From NCBI GenBank assembly GCA_910585665.1, contig CAJUFI010000026.1, forward strand, positions 1 to 54,614: DNA of 54,614 bases. Reading direction: 5' to 3'. How positions within the stretch are numbered: position 1 is the first letter of the stretch; each line of letters starts with the position of its first letter. The stretch comes from an uncultured Acetatifactor sp. (GTDB taxonomy: Bacteria > Bacillota > Clostridia > Lachnospirales > Lachnospiraceae). The notes under the pieces were generated by a model, which did not search any database, was not told the DNA's origin, and was given only the letters and a program-made list of their open reading frames with translations. Positions 42,498 to 50,776 of this stretch are shown here, in pieces. Position numbers and translations under genes: made by a program.

Positions 42498-43592
42498 CTA
42501 AATCTCCGCCAGCTGCGCTTTCTCGATGCGCCTGATGCGGGTCCGGGTCAGACAGTTCCCGTCCGCCTTGTCTCCTGCACAGTAGGCCAGCAGCAAAGCG
42601 TCCTCCGTGAAATACATCGCGCAATAGCAATAGCCTCTGCTCTCGTCCCACTCGAAGGCCCTGGGCGGGGTGAAGGTCTTTCCGTTGTCCCGGCTGGCCG
42701 CAATCGCCATGGGGAACCTTCCCCCCGTGACGGGCTCCCATTTTTCGAAACGCCCATCGTAGTTGGGGATGGGGTTCCAGATGGCGTAAATCGTCCCGTT
42801 GCTGTCACGTTTCATGCTCAGGGGGCTGTTGGGCGAAGTGAACCGCGATGGCTGGCATGCCGTCCAGCGCTCTCCCCCGTCCACGGAGAACATTTCAAAC
42901 TGCCGCCCCAGATCCGTCCTGGCCCAGCCCCAGACAATGCCCGGAGCCAGCTCCAACACACCCGGCTCCTGCAATCCGCTGTAGCAATAGGACGAATACG
43001 GCAACGCGCACTTGTCCACAGGCCAATTCCACGTAGCCCCGTCGTCATCCGAGTAGAAGAACATCGCCACGGAGCGGCCGTCCATGTATCCCTCCCCCGA
43101 CCGGTGACTGGCAACGGGGACGATGATTCTGCCGCTCTCCAGACGGACTACCCTGTCATTGTTCATCACGAAGAAGTCCTCCTGGGGCGTGCACACCACC
43201 CGCTCCCCCCAGGTCCTGCCGCCGTCGCTGGAACGCCTGAGGAAAATCTGGGTGCGGGCATAGGTGAGCCTGACCAGGTAGAACAGCCCCACATCGCCGT
43301 TCTGCATCATCAGCAGAGCCGGACACATCATATTGACGCCGTTCTCCCCCTCAAAAGTGAGGATGACCTTGTCCTCTCCCCAGGTCCTGCCGCCGTCCCG
43401 GGAGCGCATCAGGCTCAAATCGGCAAAGGCCTGATCCGCGCTGCTGTCCCCCCGGAATCTGCTGTACACGAACAGAATCTCTCCGTCCGCCAGCTGCAGG
43501 AATGTGCCCTCGCTGTTCCGGGGATTGTCCTCTTTGGGTCCGATGTCCGCCGTCAGCGTCCCCAACGCCACTTTTTTCATTTCATACTCCAT
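42498..43592 (-). CDS. Sialidase-like (BNR/Asp-box) protein without signal peptide
   Basis: A 364-residue six-bladed-propeller type protein with five Asp boxes (SRDGGRTWG, SSDGGRTWG, SDDDGATWN, SVDGGERWT, SRDNGKTFT). The N-terminal arginine region (NPRNSEGTFLQLADGEILFVYSRF) and SADQAF align with the first Arg and acid/base Asp area of GH33-like sialidases. There is no signal peptide or membrane segment, so it should act in the cytoplasm, perhaps on imported sialyl-oligosaccharides. AGGAGG 10 nt before the ATG at 43592 is preferred to the open frame to 43625. Divergent from the ROK kinase. Substrate is inferred from context only. Confidence 0.82.
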   Translation of the reverse strand: MEYEMKKVALGTLTADIGPKEDNPRNSEGTFLQLADGEILFVYSRFRGDSSADQAFADLSLMRSRDGGRTWGEDKVILTFEGENGVNMMCPALLMMQNGDVGLFYLVRLTYARTQIFLRRSSDGGRTWGERVVCTPQEDFFVMNNDRVVRLESGRIIVPVASHRSGEGYMDGRSVAMFFYSDDDGATWNWPVDKCALPYSSYCYSGLQEPGVLELAPGIVWGWARTDLGRQFEMFSVDGGERWTACQPSRFTSPNSPLSMKRDSNGTIYAIWNPIPNYDGRFEKWEPVTGGRFPMAIAASRDNGKTFTPPRAFEWDESRGYCYCAMYFTEDALLLAYCAGDKADGNCLTRTRIRRIEKAQLAEI

Positions 43593-43668
43593 CGCTTCTT
43601 GACCTCCTAGTCTTCCTGAACGCAAACCTTTCTTTCATTATAGGTTGATTCCCGGAAAAAAGCAATGC

Positions 43669-43691
43669 AAAATGAAAATCTTTTTCATTTT
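43669..43691. promoter_or_regulatory. Candidate RpiR operator, perfect 10-bp dyad
   Basis: AAAATGAAAA-TCT-TTTTCATTTT is a perfect inverted repeat between the divergent sialidase-like and ROK kinase genes. TGAAA/TTTCA half-sites are common for RpiR-type regulators. It is a strong candidate for control by the neighbouring regulator (inference). Confidence 0.6.
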
Positions 43692-43715
43692 TCTGAATCT
43701 TTTCGCAAGCCGTTA

Positions 43716-43744
43716 TTGACAATCCTCCCGGGATGATATATAAA
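43716..43744 (+). promoter_or_regulatory. Promoter of the ROK kinase-nanE operon
   Basis: TTGACA (43716-43721), 17-bp spacer, TATAAA (43739-43744). The spacer contains the near-palindrome ATCCTCCCGGGATGAT, a second operator candidate lying between -35 and -10. Confidence 0.8.
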
Positions 43745-43791
43745 AGAAATAAGATGGAACCTCAGCAAACTACGCGAAGGGAAACACGATC

Positions 43792-44715
43792 ATGACAAAA
43801 AACACAGCAGACATCGAAAACCTGAGAATCGCCGCAGTGGATATCGGCGGCACCTGCATCAAATCGGGTCTGTGGGAGGGCGGCTCCCTGACGGACATCC
43901 GGGAGCGGGATACCGATGCCCGCCTGGGCGCTTCCCACGTCATGGACACCGTAATGGAGATACTGGCGGGATACCGGGATTTCCAGGCCGTGGGCATCAG
44001 TACCGCCGGTCAGGTGAATACGGAGAAGGGGATGATTCGATACGCCAACGACAACATCCCCGGCTATACCGGAACCAAGGTCAGGGAACTGATTGAAAAT
44101 AATTTTCATGTTCCCGCGGCGGTGCTCAACGACGTGAACAGCGCGGCCCTGGGGGAAGCCTGTTACGGCGCGGGAAAGGGATATGACGATTTCCTCTGTC
44201 TCACCTACGGCACGGGCGTGGGCGGCGCTATCGTCATAGGCGGGCAGGTCTATGTGGGCTGCGGCTTTTCCGCGGGGGAATTCGGCGGCATCGTGACCCA
44301 TCCCGAGGACAGGGATCCGGCCCGGGATATGTTCAGCGGATGTTATGAACGCTACGCTTCCACCACGGCTTTGGTCCGGCTGGTGCAGGCCCGGTTCCCG
44401 GAGCTGGGCAATGGCCGGGAGATTTTCGCCCGGTTGGAGCAGCCGGAAGTGCGGGAACTGGTAAACCAATGGATCCGGGAGATCACTTACGGCCTGGTGA
44501 GCCTGGCCCATATCTTCAATCCGCCGCTGATTATCCTAGGAGGCGGCGTCATGGGGCAAAGCTATGTCATCCGGGAAGTCCGCCGGATGCTGGGAGAACA
44601 GCTCATCCCCTCTTTCCGGGACGTGGCCGTCCAGCCGGCTGCGCTGGGAAACCAGGCGGGAATGCTGGGCGCGGCCGAGACCGCCTACAGGGAATACAGA
44701 AAACGGAATATATAA
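43792..44715 (+). CDS. nanK: ROK-family sugar kinase, probable N-acetylmannosamine kinase
   Basis: A 307-residue ROK kinase. Phosphate 1 motif AAVDIGGTCIKSGLW at the N-terminus and LTYGTGVGGAIVIGG in the centre are clear. The usual ROK zinc motif CxCGxxGCxE is missing (DMFSGCYERYAS instead), as in some Gram-positive NanK proteins. It lies 35 nt upstream of nanE, whose substrate is ManNAc-6-phosphate, so ManNAc kinase is the best prediction. AAGGG about 10 nt upstream supports the ATG. Sugar specificity inferred from context. Confidence 0.85.
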   Translation: MTKNTADIENLRIAAVDIGGTCIKSGLWEGGSLTDIRERDTDARLGASHVMDTVMEILAGYRDFQAVGISTAGQVNTEKGMIRYANDNIPGYTGTKVRELIENNFHVPAAVLNDVNSAALGEACYGAGKGYDDFLCLTYGTGVGGAIVIGGQVYVGCGFSAGEFGGIVTHPEDRDPARDMFSGCYERYASTTALVRLVQARFPELGNGREIFARLEQPEVRELVNQWIREITYGLVSLAHIFNPPLIILGGGVMGQSYVIREVRRMLGEQLIPSFRDVAVQPAALGNQAGMLGAAETAYREYRKRNI

Positions 44716-44750
44716 CGTCACTTATGTAGTCGAAACTGAAAGGAGCAGAC

Positions 44751-45440
44751 ATGGAAAACCAGAAAATAGAACAATTGCACGGCAGACTGATCGTCTCCTG
44801 CCAGGCCCTTCCCCAGGAGCCTCTCCACTCCTCTTTCATCATGGGCCGGATGGCCCTGGCGGCAAAGCAGGGCGGCGCCTTGGGCATCCGCGCCAACACA
44901 AAAGAGGATATCCGGGAAATCCAGTCCCAGGTAGACCTGCCGGTCATCGGCATCGTAAAGCGGGATTACCCGGACAGCAAAATATACATAACGCCCACCC
45001 TGAAGGAAGTACAGGAGCTCATGGAGGTACGGCCTGAAATCATAGCCCTGGATGCCACTGACGCCGTCAGGCCCGGCGGAGTCTCCCTGGACGATTTCTT
45101 CCAGCAGCTCAAGGAGAAGTATCCGGACCAGCTGTGGATGGCGGACTGCTCCACGGTAGAGGAGGCCCTCCATGCAGACGCGCTGGGCTTTGACTTCATC
45201 GGGACGACTTTGGTGGGCTATACGGAGCAGAGCAAGGAGGCCCGAATCGAGGCCAATGACTTTGAGATTCTGCGGAAAATCATCGCTTCCGTCAGACATC
45301 GGGTCATTGCGGAGGGAAATATCAATACGCCGGAGAAAGCCAGACGGGTCATCGAACTGGGCGCTTTCAGCGTAGTGGTCGGCTCCATCATCACCAGGCC
45401 GCAGCTCATCACGAAAAGCTTCGCGGACGCGCTTGCCTGA
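44751..45440 (+). CDS. nanE: N-acetylmannosamine-6-phosphate 2-epimerase
   Basis: A 229-residue TIM barrel converting ManNAc-6-P to GlcNAc-6-P. Family features: LIVSCQALPQEPLHS at the start, IGIVKRDYPDSKIYITPTLKEV, IIALDATD, MADCSTVEEALHADALGFDFIGTTL and AEGNINTPEKARRVIELGAFSVVVGSIITRP. The first Lys of VKRDY and the late Glu/Asn region hold active residues. Second gene of the plus-strand operon, ending in a bidirectional terminator. Confidence 0.96.
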   Translation: MENQKIEQLHGRLIVSCQALPQEPLHSSFIMGRMALAAKQGGALGIRANTKEDIREIQSQVDLPVIGIVKRDYPDSKIYITPTLKEVQELMEVRPEIIALDATDAVRPGGVSLDDFFQQLKEKYPDQLWMADCSTVEEALHADALGFDFIGTTLVGYTEQSKEARIEANDFEILRKIIASVRHRVIAEGNINTPEKARRVIELGAFSVVVGSIITRPQLITKSFADALA

Positions 45441-45463
45441 ACACACAAAATCACAAAAAAGCC

Positions 45464-45506
45464 GAGCCGGACATGACGCTTCATCCTTCGCTGTCATGTC
45501 CGGCTC
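45464..45506. terminator. Bidirectional terminator between nanE and the hydrogenase
   Basis: A 14-bp stem GAGCCGGACATGAC (45464-45477) / 45493-45506 has TTCCTTTGTCTTTCTT downstream on the plus strand and an A-run on the other side that gives TTTTTT on the minus strand. Confidence 0.88.
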
Positions 45507-45597
45507 TTCCTTTGTCTTTCTTACTTTTTATCTTTCTCCCAATTTACTTTCGTGTTCCTACCGCTGCAAAGCCTATTGCGGCACAACACTTATTACC

Positions 45598-47106
45598 TCA
45601 CTTCTGCGGATTCTGTTCTACGGGCACGGCCTCCCTGGCCTGGGCCTTGAACTTGGCCACTTCCTTCATGGCCTGGCCGATGGTGATATTGGTCCCCGCT
45701 CCGGCCACGCAGCCGCCGGGGCATGCCATTCCCTCTATCAGGCAGCCGTTCTTCTTCCCGGCTTTTGCCAGGAGGAGCATCTTCCTGCATTCCGTCAGGC
45801 CTTCTGCGTGCTCGATTTTCACTTCCGTGCCGGGGTAATAGGTCTTGACGCATTCCTCGATGGCCCCCGCCACGCCGCCTGCCACGCCGTAGCCCCGGCC
45901 AGCGCCGGTGGCATCCGTCATCTCGTCCATGGCCCTAATCTCCTCCAGGAGGATTCCTTTCGCCTCGAACATCCCCGTCAGCTCCTCGAAGGTGATGACG
46001 AAGTCCACGTCAGAGCGCACCGTCCGGCGGCTGGCCTCCAGCTTCTTGGAAGCGCAGGGGCCTATGAACACCACCAAGGCTTCCGGATGCTCCTGTTTGA
46101 TGATCCTGGCCGTGGCCACCATGGGGGTCAGCTCATTGCTGATCTTGTCGATGGTCTCCGGGAAAAGATGCTTCGCCATCACAGACCAGGAAGGACAGCA
46201 GGACGTCAGGGCGAATTCCTGATTTCCCGTGGCCACCTCTTTCACATAATGCTCCGCCTCCGCCATACAGCCCAAATCCGCGCCGACGGCAGTCTCGTAG
46301 ACATCCGCGAAGCCAAGCTCCTTCAAGGCCGTCTTGAACATCTCCGGCGTGACCTTCGGCCCGAACTGTCCGGCAAAGGCGGGCGCTACCTGGGCGATGA
46401 CCTCCCTGCCCGACTGCATGGCGCGGATCAGCTGGAATATCTGGGACTTGTCCGCTATCGCCCCGAAGGGACAGCTGACCATGCACATCCCGCAGGACAC
46501 GCACATTTCATTGTCAATATAGGCGCGGCCGAACCGGTCGGACTTGATGGCGTTTACGCCGCAGGCGGCCTTGCAGGGGCGCTCCTTGTGGCAGATGGCG
46601 TCATAGGGACACACATCCTTGCATTTCCCGCACTTGATGCATTTCTCCTGGTCAATCACGGACTTGCCGTTCACCATGGAGATAGCCCCCTTTGGGCATA
46701 CGCTGTGGCAAGGATGGGCTACGCAGCCCATGCAGGCGCTGGTGACTTCATAATGGTTCTCAGGGCAGGCATTGCAGGCAGAGGGGATGACCTGCATCAG
46801 CGGCGGCTCATAGTATTTCTCATCGATATCGCTCTCTTCCAGTCCCTGTGTCAAATGGCCGGGATGCTCTCTGTTCTCCGGCCGCAGGCTCATGCCCATG
46901 GCCAGGCGGATGCGCTCTCGGATAATGGCCCGGTCGCGGTATACGCTCTCCCAGTACAGGGGCTCTTCATAATCTACGATTTTGTAGGGGAGCGCCTCCA
47001 TGTCATCCTTTAAATTCGTTGAGTGATATGCCAGGTTTGCCACTTCCTTAAAGACCCGTCTCCTGCGCTCCCGGACGGGAGTGTCGATTCCTCTCATGCT
47101 GCTCAT
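45598..47106 (-). CDS. Monomeric [FeFe] hydrogenase, group B-like
   Basis: A 502-residue iron-only hydrogenase. N-terminal ferredoxin-type clusters: CNACPENHYEVTSACMGCVAHPCHSVCP (111-137), CIKCGKCKDVCP (156-167) and CVSCGMCMVSCP (202-212). H-cluster motifs: L1 TSCCPSW (301-307), L2 FIGPCASKKLEA (Cys351), L3 EGMACPGGCVAGAG (Cys462, Cys466). TSCCPSW and the short PCASKKLE version, with no [2Fe-2S] domain, suggest the B group, whose physiological role is poorly known. The ATG at 47106 has AAGGAG 11 nt upstream; the frame opens earlier. It has its own promoter, and no maturation gene (hydE/F/G) or partner subunit is adjacent. Confidence 0.92.
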   Translation of the reverse strand: MSSMRGIDTPVRERRRRVFKEVANLAYHSTNLKDDMEALPYKIVDYEEPLYWESVYRDRAIIRERIRLAMGMSLRPENREHPGHLTQGLEESDIDEKYYEPPLMQVIPSACNACPENHYEVTSACMGCVAHPCHSVCPKGAISMVNGKSVIDQEKCIKCGKCKDVCPYDAICHKERPCKAACGVNAIKSDRFGRAYIDNEMCVSCGMCMVSCPFGAIADKSQIFQLIRAMQSGREVIAQVAPAFAGQFGPKVTPEMFKTALKELGFADVYETAVGADLGCMAEAEHYVKEVATGNQEFALTSCCPSWSVMAKHLFPETIDKISNELTPMVATARIIKQEHPEALVVFIGPCASKKLEASRRTVRSDVDFVITFEELTGMFEAKGILLEEIRAMDEMTDATGAGRGYGVAGGVAGAIEECVKTYYPGTEVKIEHAEGLTECRKMLLLAKAGKKNGCLIEGMACPGGCVAGAGTNITIGQAMKEVAKFKAQAREAVPVEQNPQK

Positions 47107-47181
47107 GGCTGTCTGTCTCCTTTTATATGTTTCTCTCCGATATACTGTTCCGGTTCTCCGTTGGACTTTCAACGCGATTAA

Positions 47182-47210
47182 AGTATAACATATCCCTGGC
47201 GATAGCACAA
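47182..47210 (-). promoter_or_regulatory. Promoter of the hydrogenase gene
   Basis: On the minus strand TTGTGC (47205-47210), 17 bp, TATACT (47182-47187), immediately after the HD-Pnk stop codon. Confidence 0.6.
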
Positions 47211-47223
47211 GTCGCCGTTTTGG

Positions 47224-48324
47224 TCAATCGGTCAGATACTGCACCTCCCAGGCCTCCCAGGGCCCGGGAATCTCTAATTTTCGTATCATTTCCTCCAGGA
47301 CATTTTCCGGAATATGTCTCTGTCTCGTCCGGTTCCGCTCCAAAAGCTCCCTGTAAGGCACCTCCAAATAGAGGATATGCACCCGGGCACCGTATCCGGT
47401 ACAGAGCGCTGTGAGCTTTCTGCGGGTCTCCCGGATGATGTTGGTAGCATTCCAGATAAATGGCTGCTTCCTGCGCAGAAATTCCTTTGCCTGCTCCAGG
47501 GCCCTAAGCGCCACCTTTCCGGATCCTTTGGCGGGGGATATTCCCATCTCCTCCCGGATCCCGTCCAGGGAAATCACGGGCAGACCGCCCCCGTTCTCCG
47601 CTATCCAGCTGTCCTTTCCGCTCAAAGGAAGCCCCGACATGAGAAACACGTCAAATGTCCTGTCATCATAAAGCTGCGCTCCCTGCCATAGATTTTCACT
47701 ATTGAAAAAACGTTCTTTTGTGTGTGAATTATAGAATGCATACGGCGCTTCCCATACTCCCAGTTCCCTGGCATATTCGCCGAACCATTCCACCCGTTCC
47801 GCCATTTCCTTCCCATCATCCGTTATCCGGCCCAACACGTCCGCCTTGGCAAGCAGATACAGCAGCCGCAAGGAGATGCTTTCCGCCGCTTTCAGCAGCC
47901 AGACCTCGGGCCTTTGTTTTTCCGCGAACCATATGGGCAGACCATGGCAGCGTACCAGCCCCGCTGCCTGTTCTCTTTCTGCAAATGACAGGCCAAATCG
48001 TTCGGCCTCCTTGTAGGCGAGACTGCGAAACATTTTCTCTCCCACTATAGTGTGCCTGGGGGAAAGGATTCTCCCCTCCTCTTCTCTTGTGCAGTTCTTT
48101 TTCCCGATATCGTGAAAAGCCGCGGCAAGGAACAGAAGCTCCTGTTCCCCGCCGCTTAGCAGACTCCACTCCGGCAGCCCTGTCAGCATCCGGCATACCA
48201 TCTGCGTATGGCAGTATACATCCCCCTCGCCATGGTAGGCTTTCTCCTGACGCACTCCTTTCAGCAGGACAAGCTCGGGATACCGCTGCGTCATGGCTTC
48301 AAACGAAAGAGGCTGCTTATTCAT
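47224..48324 (-). CDS. HD-Pnk type end-healing enzyme (HD phosphoesterase + 5'-OH polynucleotide kinase)
   Basis: A 366-residue fusion. The N-terminal HD domain has His39, His71-Asp72 (AAFHDIGKK) and Asp162 (LAKADVLGR). The C-terminal P-loop kinase has GLPLSGKDSW (231-240), WNATN (291-295) and an Arg-rich lid NRTRQRHIP. The same architecture was characterised as HD-Pnk in Runella slithyformis, where the HD part removes 2',3'-phosphates and the kinase phosphorylates 5'-OH ends. The ATG at 48324 overlaps the ligase stop by 8 nt (ATGAATAA), with AGAGGTG 6 nt upstream, so the two are translationally coupled. Together they would heal and seal broken RNA. Confidence 0.88.
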   Translation of the reverse strand: MNKQPLSFEAMTQRYPELVLLKGVRQEKAYHGEGDVYCHTQMVCRMLTGLPEWSLLSGGEQELLFLAAAFHDIGKKNCTREEEGRILSPRHTIVGEKMFRSLAYKEAERFGLSFAEREQAAGLVRCHGLPIWFAEKQRPEVWLLKAAESISLRLLYLLAKADVLGRITDDGKEMAERVEWFGEYARELGVWEAPYAFYNSHTKERFFNSENLWQGAQLYDDRTFDVFLMSGLPLSGKDSWIAENGGGLPVISLDGIREEMGISPAKGSGKVALRALEQAKEFLRRKQPFIWNATNIIRETRRKLTALCTGYGARVHILYLEVPYRELLERNRTRQRHIPENVLEEMIRKLEIPGPWEAWEVQYLTD

Positions 48325-49135
48325 CCCCGGCACCTCTCTCCCCGGTGTCAAAGAGATTCACATCCTCCGCCAGACAATTGGCCACAATAGGGCGTTTCAC
48401 CCAGTGGCTCTCCGACTCCAGTATGGTGTTCAGGAAAGACCCCCGCACGTATTTGAGACGGTCCGTCACATAGTCCCCCTCTTCTACTTTGATATAAATC
48501 CCTTCCATGATTCCGCTTAAATCCGTCTGCTTTTGGGCTTCCTCTATTCTCACGCCTGCCCTGCGGCACTGCGTATGGAACTTTTGATCTTTGTCATTGG
48601 ATATAAAAGCGCTTTTGCCGATGTATCCCGTAATCTCTTCCACGCTTTGGTAATACCCCTGAGCCAGCACCCGCACAGAGCAGATAAATGGCGCGTCCTC
48701 CAGAAATTCTCGCCGTCTCCTGGTAGAGAAGAATCGCCCCTCTTCTCTGTCATAAATGTCAAATTCCATGAAATAATGGGGTAGCCTATCATAAAACACC
48801 GTGTGCTTCGCATACAGCCATTCCCCGTATAAGATATACCTGTCTTCCAAAAGACGGCGCAGTCTACCCTCAAAGCAGCCCGCCCACATCTTGAACAGAT
48901 CGAACTGTTTTTCCCCGTATCCGCCGTTCAGATAATGACCTCTGCTCTGAAGCAGCATCTTCCCCAATGGGTCGAAACTGATGCCGCAGTTGGCGCCGTC
49001 CACTTTCTCCTCCAGAACCAGGTACTTTCCCCGGATTTCCCCGAAAGCGATGCATTTTAAATCCTCGTCCCCCATCTGCTCCCTTGATCCTTCCAGATGA
49101 CGGGTACGGGGATATTTCAAAATCTGATTTATCAT
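48317..49135 (-). CDS. ATP-dependent RNA ligase
   Basis: A 272-residue covalent nucleotidyltransferase of the RNA ligase family. All motifs are visible: I EKVDGAN with Lys44, III YGEWLYAKH (103-111), IIIa FMEFDIYD (122-129), IV EGIYIKVE (211-218), V DRLKYVR (225-231, Lys228). No OB domain follows motif V beyond about 40 residues, as in small Rnl2-like ligases. The ATG at 49135 has AGAGGAG 13 nt upstream (wide spacing); a TTG further up would overlap larC and is less likely. Coupled to HD-Pnk and 74 nt after larC on the same strand. Confidence 0.9.
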   Translation of the reverse strand: MINQILKYPRTRHLEGSREQMGDEDLKCIAFGEIRGKYLVLEEKVDGANCGISFDPLGKMLLQSRGHYLNGGYGEKQFDLFKMWAGCFEGRLRRLLEDRYILYGEWLYAKHTVFYDRLPHYFMEFDIYDREEGRFFSTRRRREFLEDAPFICSVRVLAQGYYQSVEEITGYIGKSAFISNDKDQKFHTQCRRAGVRIEEAQKQTDLSGIMEGIYIKVEEGDYVTDRLKYVRGSFLNTILESESHWVKRPIVANCLAEDVNLFDTGERGAGDE

Positions 49136-49209
49136 GATTGATTTCCATCTCCTCTCATCAAAAACCGAAAACGGAACAGTCCCCCCTGTCTTTCTGGGCA
49201 TGCTTTTCT

Positions 49210-50559
49210 TCAAGTCTTTTGTATAAATGCATCCAGCATAGCCCGCAGCTCCTCCAGGCTGATTCCTTTCTCCCTGGCAATGGCCGCCAGGTCTTCGTAT
49301 TCATATTTTGTCCGTTTTACACCGTACCCTGTGGATTCCTTGCAGCGCACTGTCCCATAGGGTGTCTCCACAGATGTCATCTTCCTGTCCAGCACATAGC
49401 GCTGCATCCTTGTCTCTCGCACGCCGATGGTGGTGGTGTGCCGGAAAAGCAGGCCCAGAATCTTTTCTTTGTCCTGTTCTTTGGTCAGGACGCGGAGCAA
49501 TACGCCGGGCCGGGATTTCTTCATGCCTATCGGAACGGTATAGACATCCAGCGCCCCGCCCTCAAAAAGCCTTTCCATAGCGAAACTTATCTGTTCTGCA
49601 GACATATCGTCCACATTACAGGAAAGTTCCAGGACAGAATCCTCTCCTCCCTCCGTGTCTCCCAGGATAGCCCGCACACAGTTCGCCGCTTCGAAATCTT
49701 TCTTTCCCATACCGTAACCGATGGCACGAGTCCGCATCGCCGGCATGCTCCCAAAACGAGCGGCAAAGTGCTTCAGCAGCGCCGCCCCTGTGGGCGTGCA
49801 GAGTTCCCCTTTCACAGTTCCTCCATAGATTGGCACATCCTTCAGGATATGGGCTGTGGCCGGTGCCGGCACAGGCAGGATACCATGGGCGCATCTGACC
49901 TGGCCGCTCCCCACATGCACAGGCGAAACCACCACTTCCTCCGGTGACAGCTTATCCATCAGCAGGCAGACCATCGTGATGTCCGCAATGGCATCCATTG
50001 TCCCTACTTCGTGGAAATGGATTTCTGTGACTGGCACTCCGTGGGCATGGCTCTCCGCTTCGGCAATCAGCTTATAGACAGACATGACATCTTCCCTGAC
50101 CTTTTCCGGCAGCGGCAGATGTCTCCTCACGATATGTTCGATATCGTGCAGGCTGCTGTGATGGTGCCCATGTCCATGATGATGGTGATGGCCATCGTTT
50201 TCTCCATGCCCGTTGCTGGCATGGTGGTGATGGCCGCCCGCGCCGTCATGGTCATGGCTATGTTCTTCTGTCCCGCCATCCCAGGCCGTCTCCGCAACCA
50301 TATGATGGGTATGATGTTCATGCAAATGCTCATGCCCCGCATCAAGGCTCTCCTCTTCCATGCCATTAACAGTCACCGAAATATGTGTCCCCGTAATTCC
50401 GCATTTTACGGCAGTCTCTCTCTCTATGCGCACTCCTGGTATCCCCAGGGTATTCACCTCTTCCAGAAATGCGTCCCCATCCGGCAGAAGCTCCAACAGA
50501 GCCGCCGCCAGCATGTCCCCGGCAGCCCCCATTCCGCAGTCCAAATATAATGTCTTCAC
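49210..50559 (-). CDS. larC: Nickel-pincer cofactor cyclometallase LarC
   Basis: It inserts nickel into the pyridinium bisthiocarboxylate mononucleotide made by LarB and LarE, giving the pincer cofactor of lactate racemase-type enzymes. LarC features: TLYLDCGMGAAGDML at the start, HFHEVGTMDAIADI, CTPTGAALLKHF and LELSCNVDDMSAEQ. Residues about 76-134 form a His-rich segment with some two dozen His (HHHHHGHGHHH), a likely nickel store. The start is taken as GTG at 50559 (MKTLYLDC) with GAGGAG 8 nt upstream. Unlike Lactobacillus plantarum, where larC is read through a frameshift, this is one continuous frame. Confidence 0.95.
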   Translation of the reverse strand: MKTLYLDCGMGAAGDMLAAALLELLPDGDAFLEEVNTLGIPGVRIERETAVKCGITGTHISVTVNGMEEESLDAGHEHLHEHHTHHMVAETAWDGGTEEHSHDHDGAGGHHHHASNGHGENDGHHHHHGHGHHHSSLHDIEHIVRRHLPLPEKVREDVMSVYKLIAEAESHAHGVPVTEIHFHEVGTMDAIADITMVCLLMDKLSPEEVVVSPVHVGSGQVRCAHGILPVPAPATAHILKDVPIYGGTVKGELCTPTGAALLKHFAARFGSMPAMRTRAIGYGMGKKDFEAANCVRAILGDTEGGEDSVLELSCNVDDMSAEQISFAMERLFEGGALDVYTVPIGMKKSRPGVLLRVLTKEQDKEKILGLLFRHTTTIGVRETRMQRYVLDRKMTSVETPYGTVRCKESTGYGVKRTKYEYEDLAAIAREKGISLEELRAMLDAFIQKT

Positions 50560-50776
50560 AGATTCCACTCCTCTCAAAATCATCCCACTTCATCACATAC
50601 TGTGCAGAAATTAATATGCTCTTTCTGCAGAAACAGTATATGTCTCTTCCCCAGCAAAATCAAACAAATTGAGTTCGCGCATTGAAAAATGCTATCTACT
50701 AAAAGTTTCCGAAAACCATGCAACATGTCAAATGAGCCAGCTGAGCATGGTATATAATCATTTATCTAAATTTCAC
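50560..50776. other. larB-larC gap with a leader hairpin at 50597-50639
   Basis: This AT-rich 217-bp gap interrupts an otherwise tight lar operon. A 14-bp stem, ATACTGT-GCAGAAA (50597-50610) with TTTCTGC-agaa-ACAGTAT (50622-50639), has a 4-nt bulge and sits about 40 nt before the larC start. No U-tract follows, so it is more likely a regulatory or processing structure than a terminator. No clear promoter for larC and no open frame of interest were found. Confidence 0.5.

Noticed and set aside
49195..49215. A 13-nt match (ATGCTTTTCTTCA) to repeat array 1 after larC
   Set aside because: It covers only part of a unit without the palindrome; too short to separate from chance.
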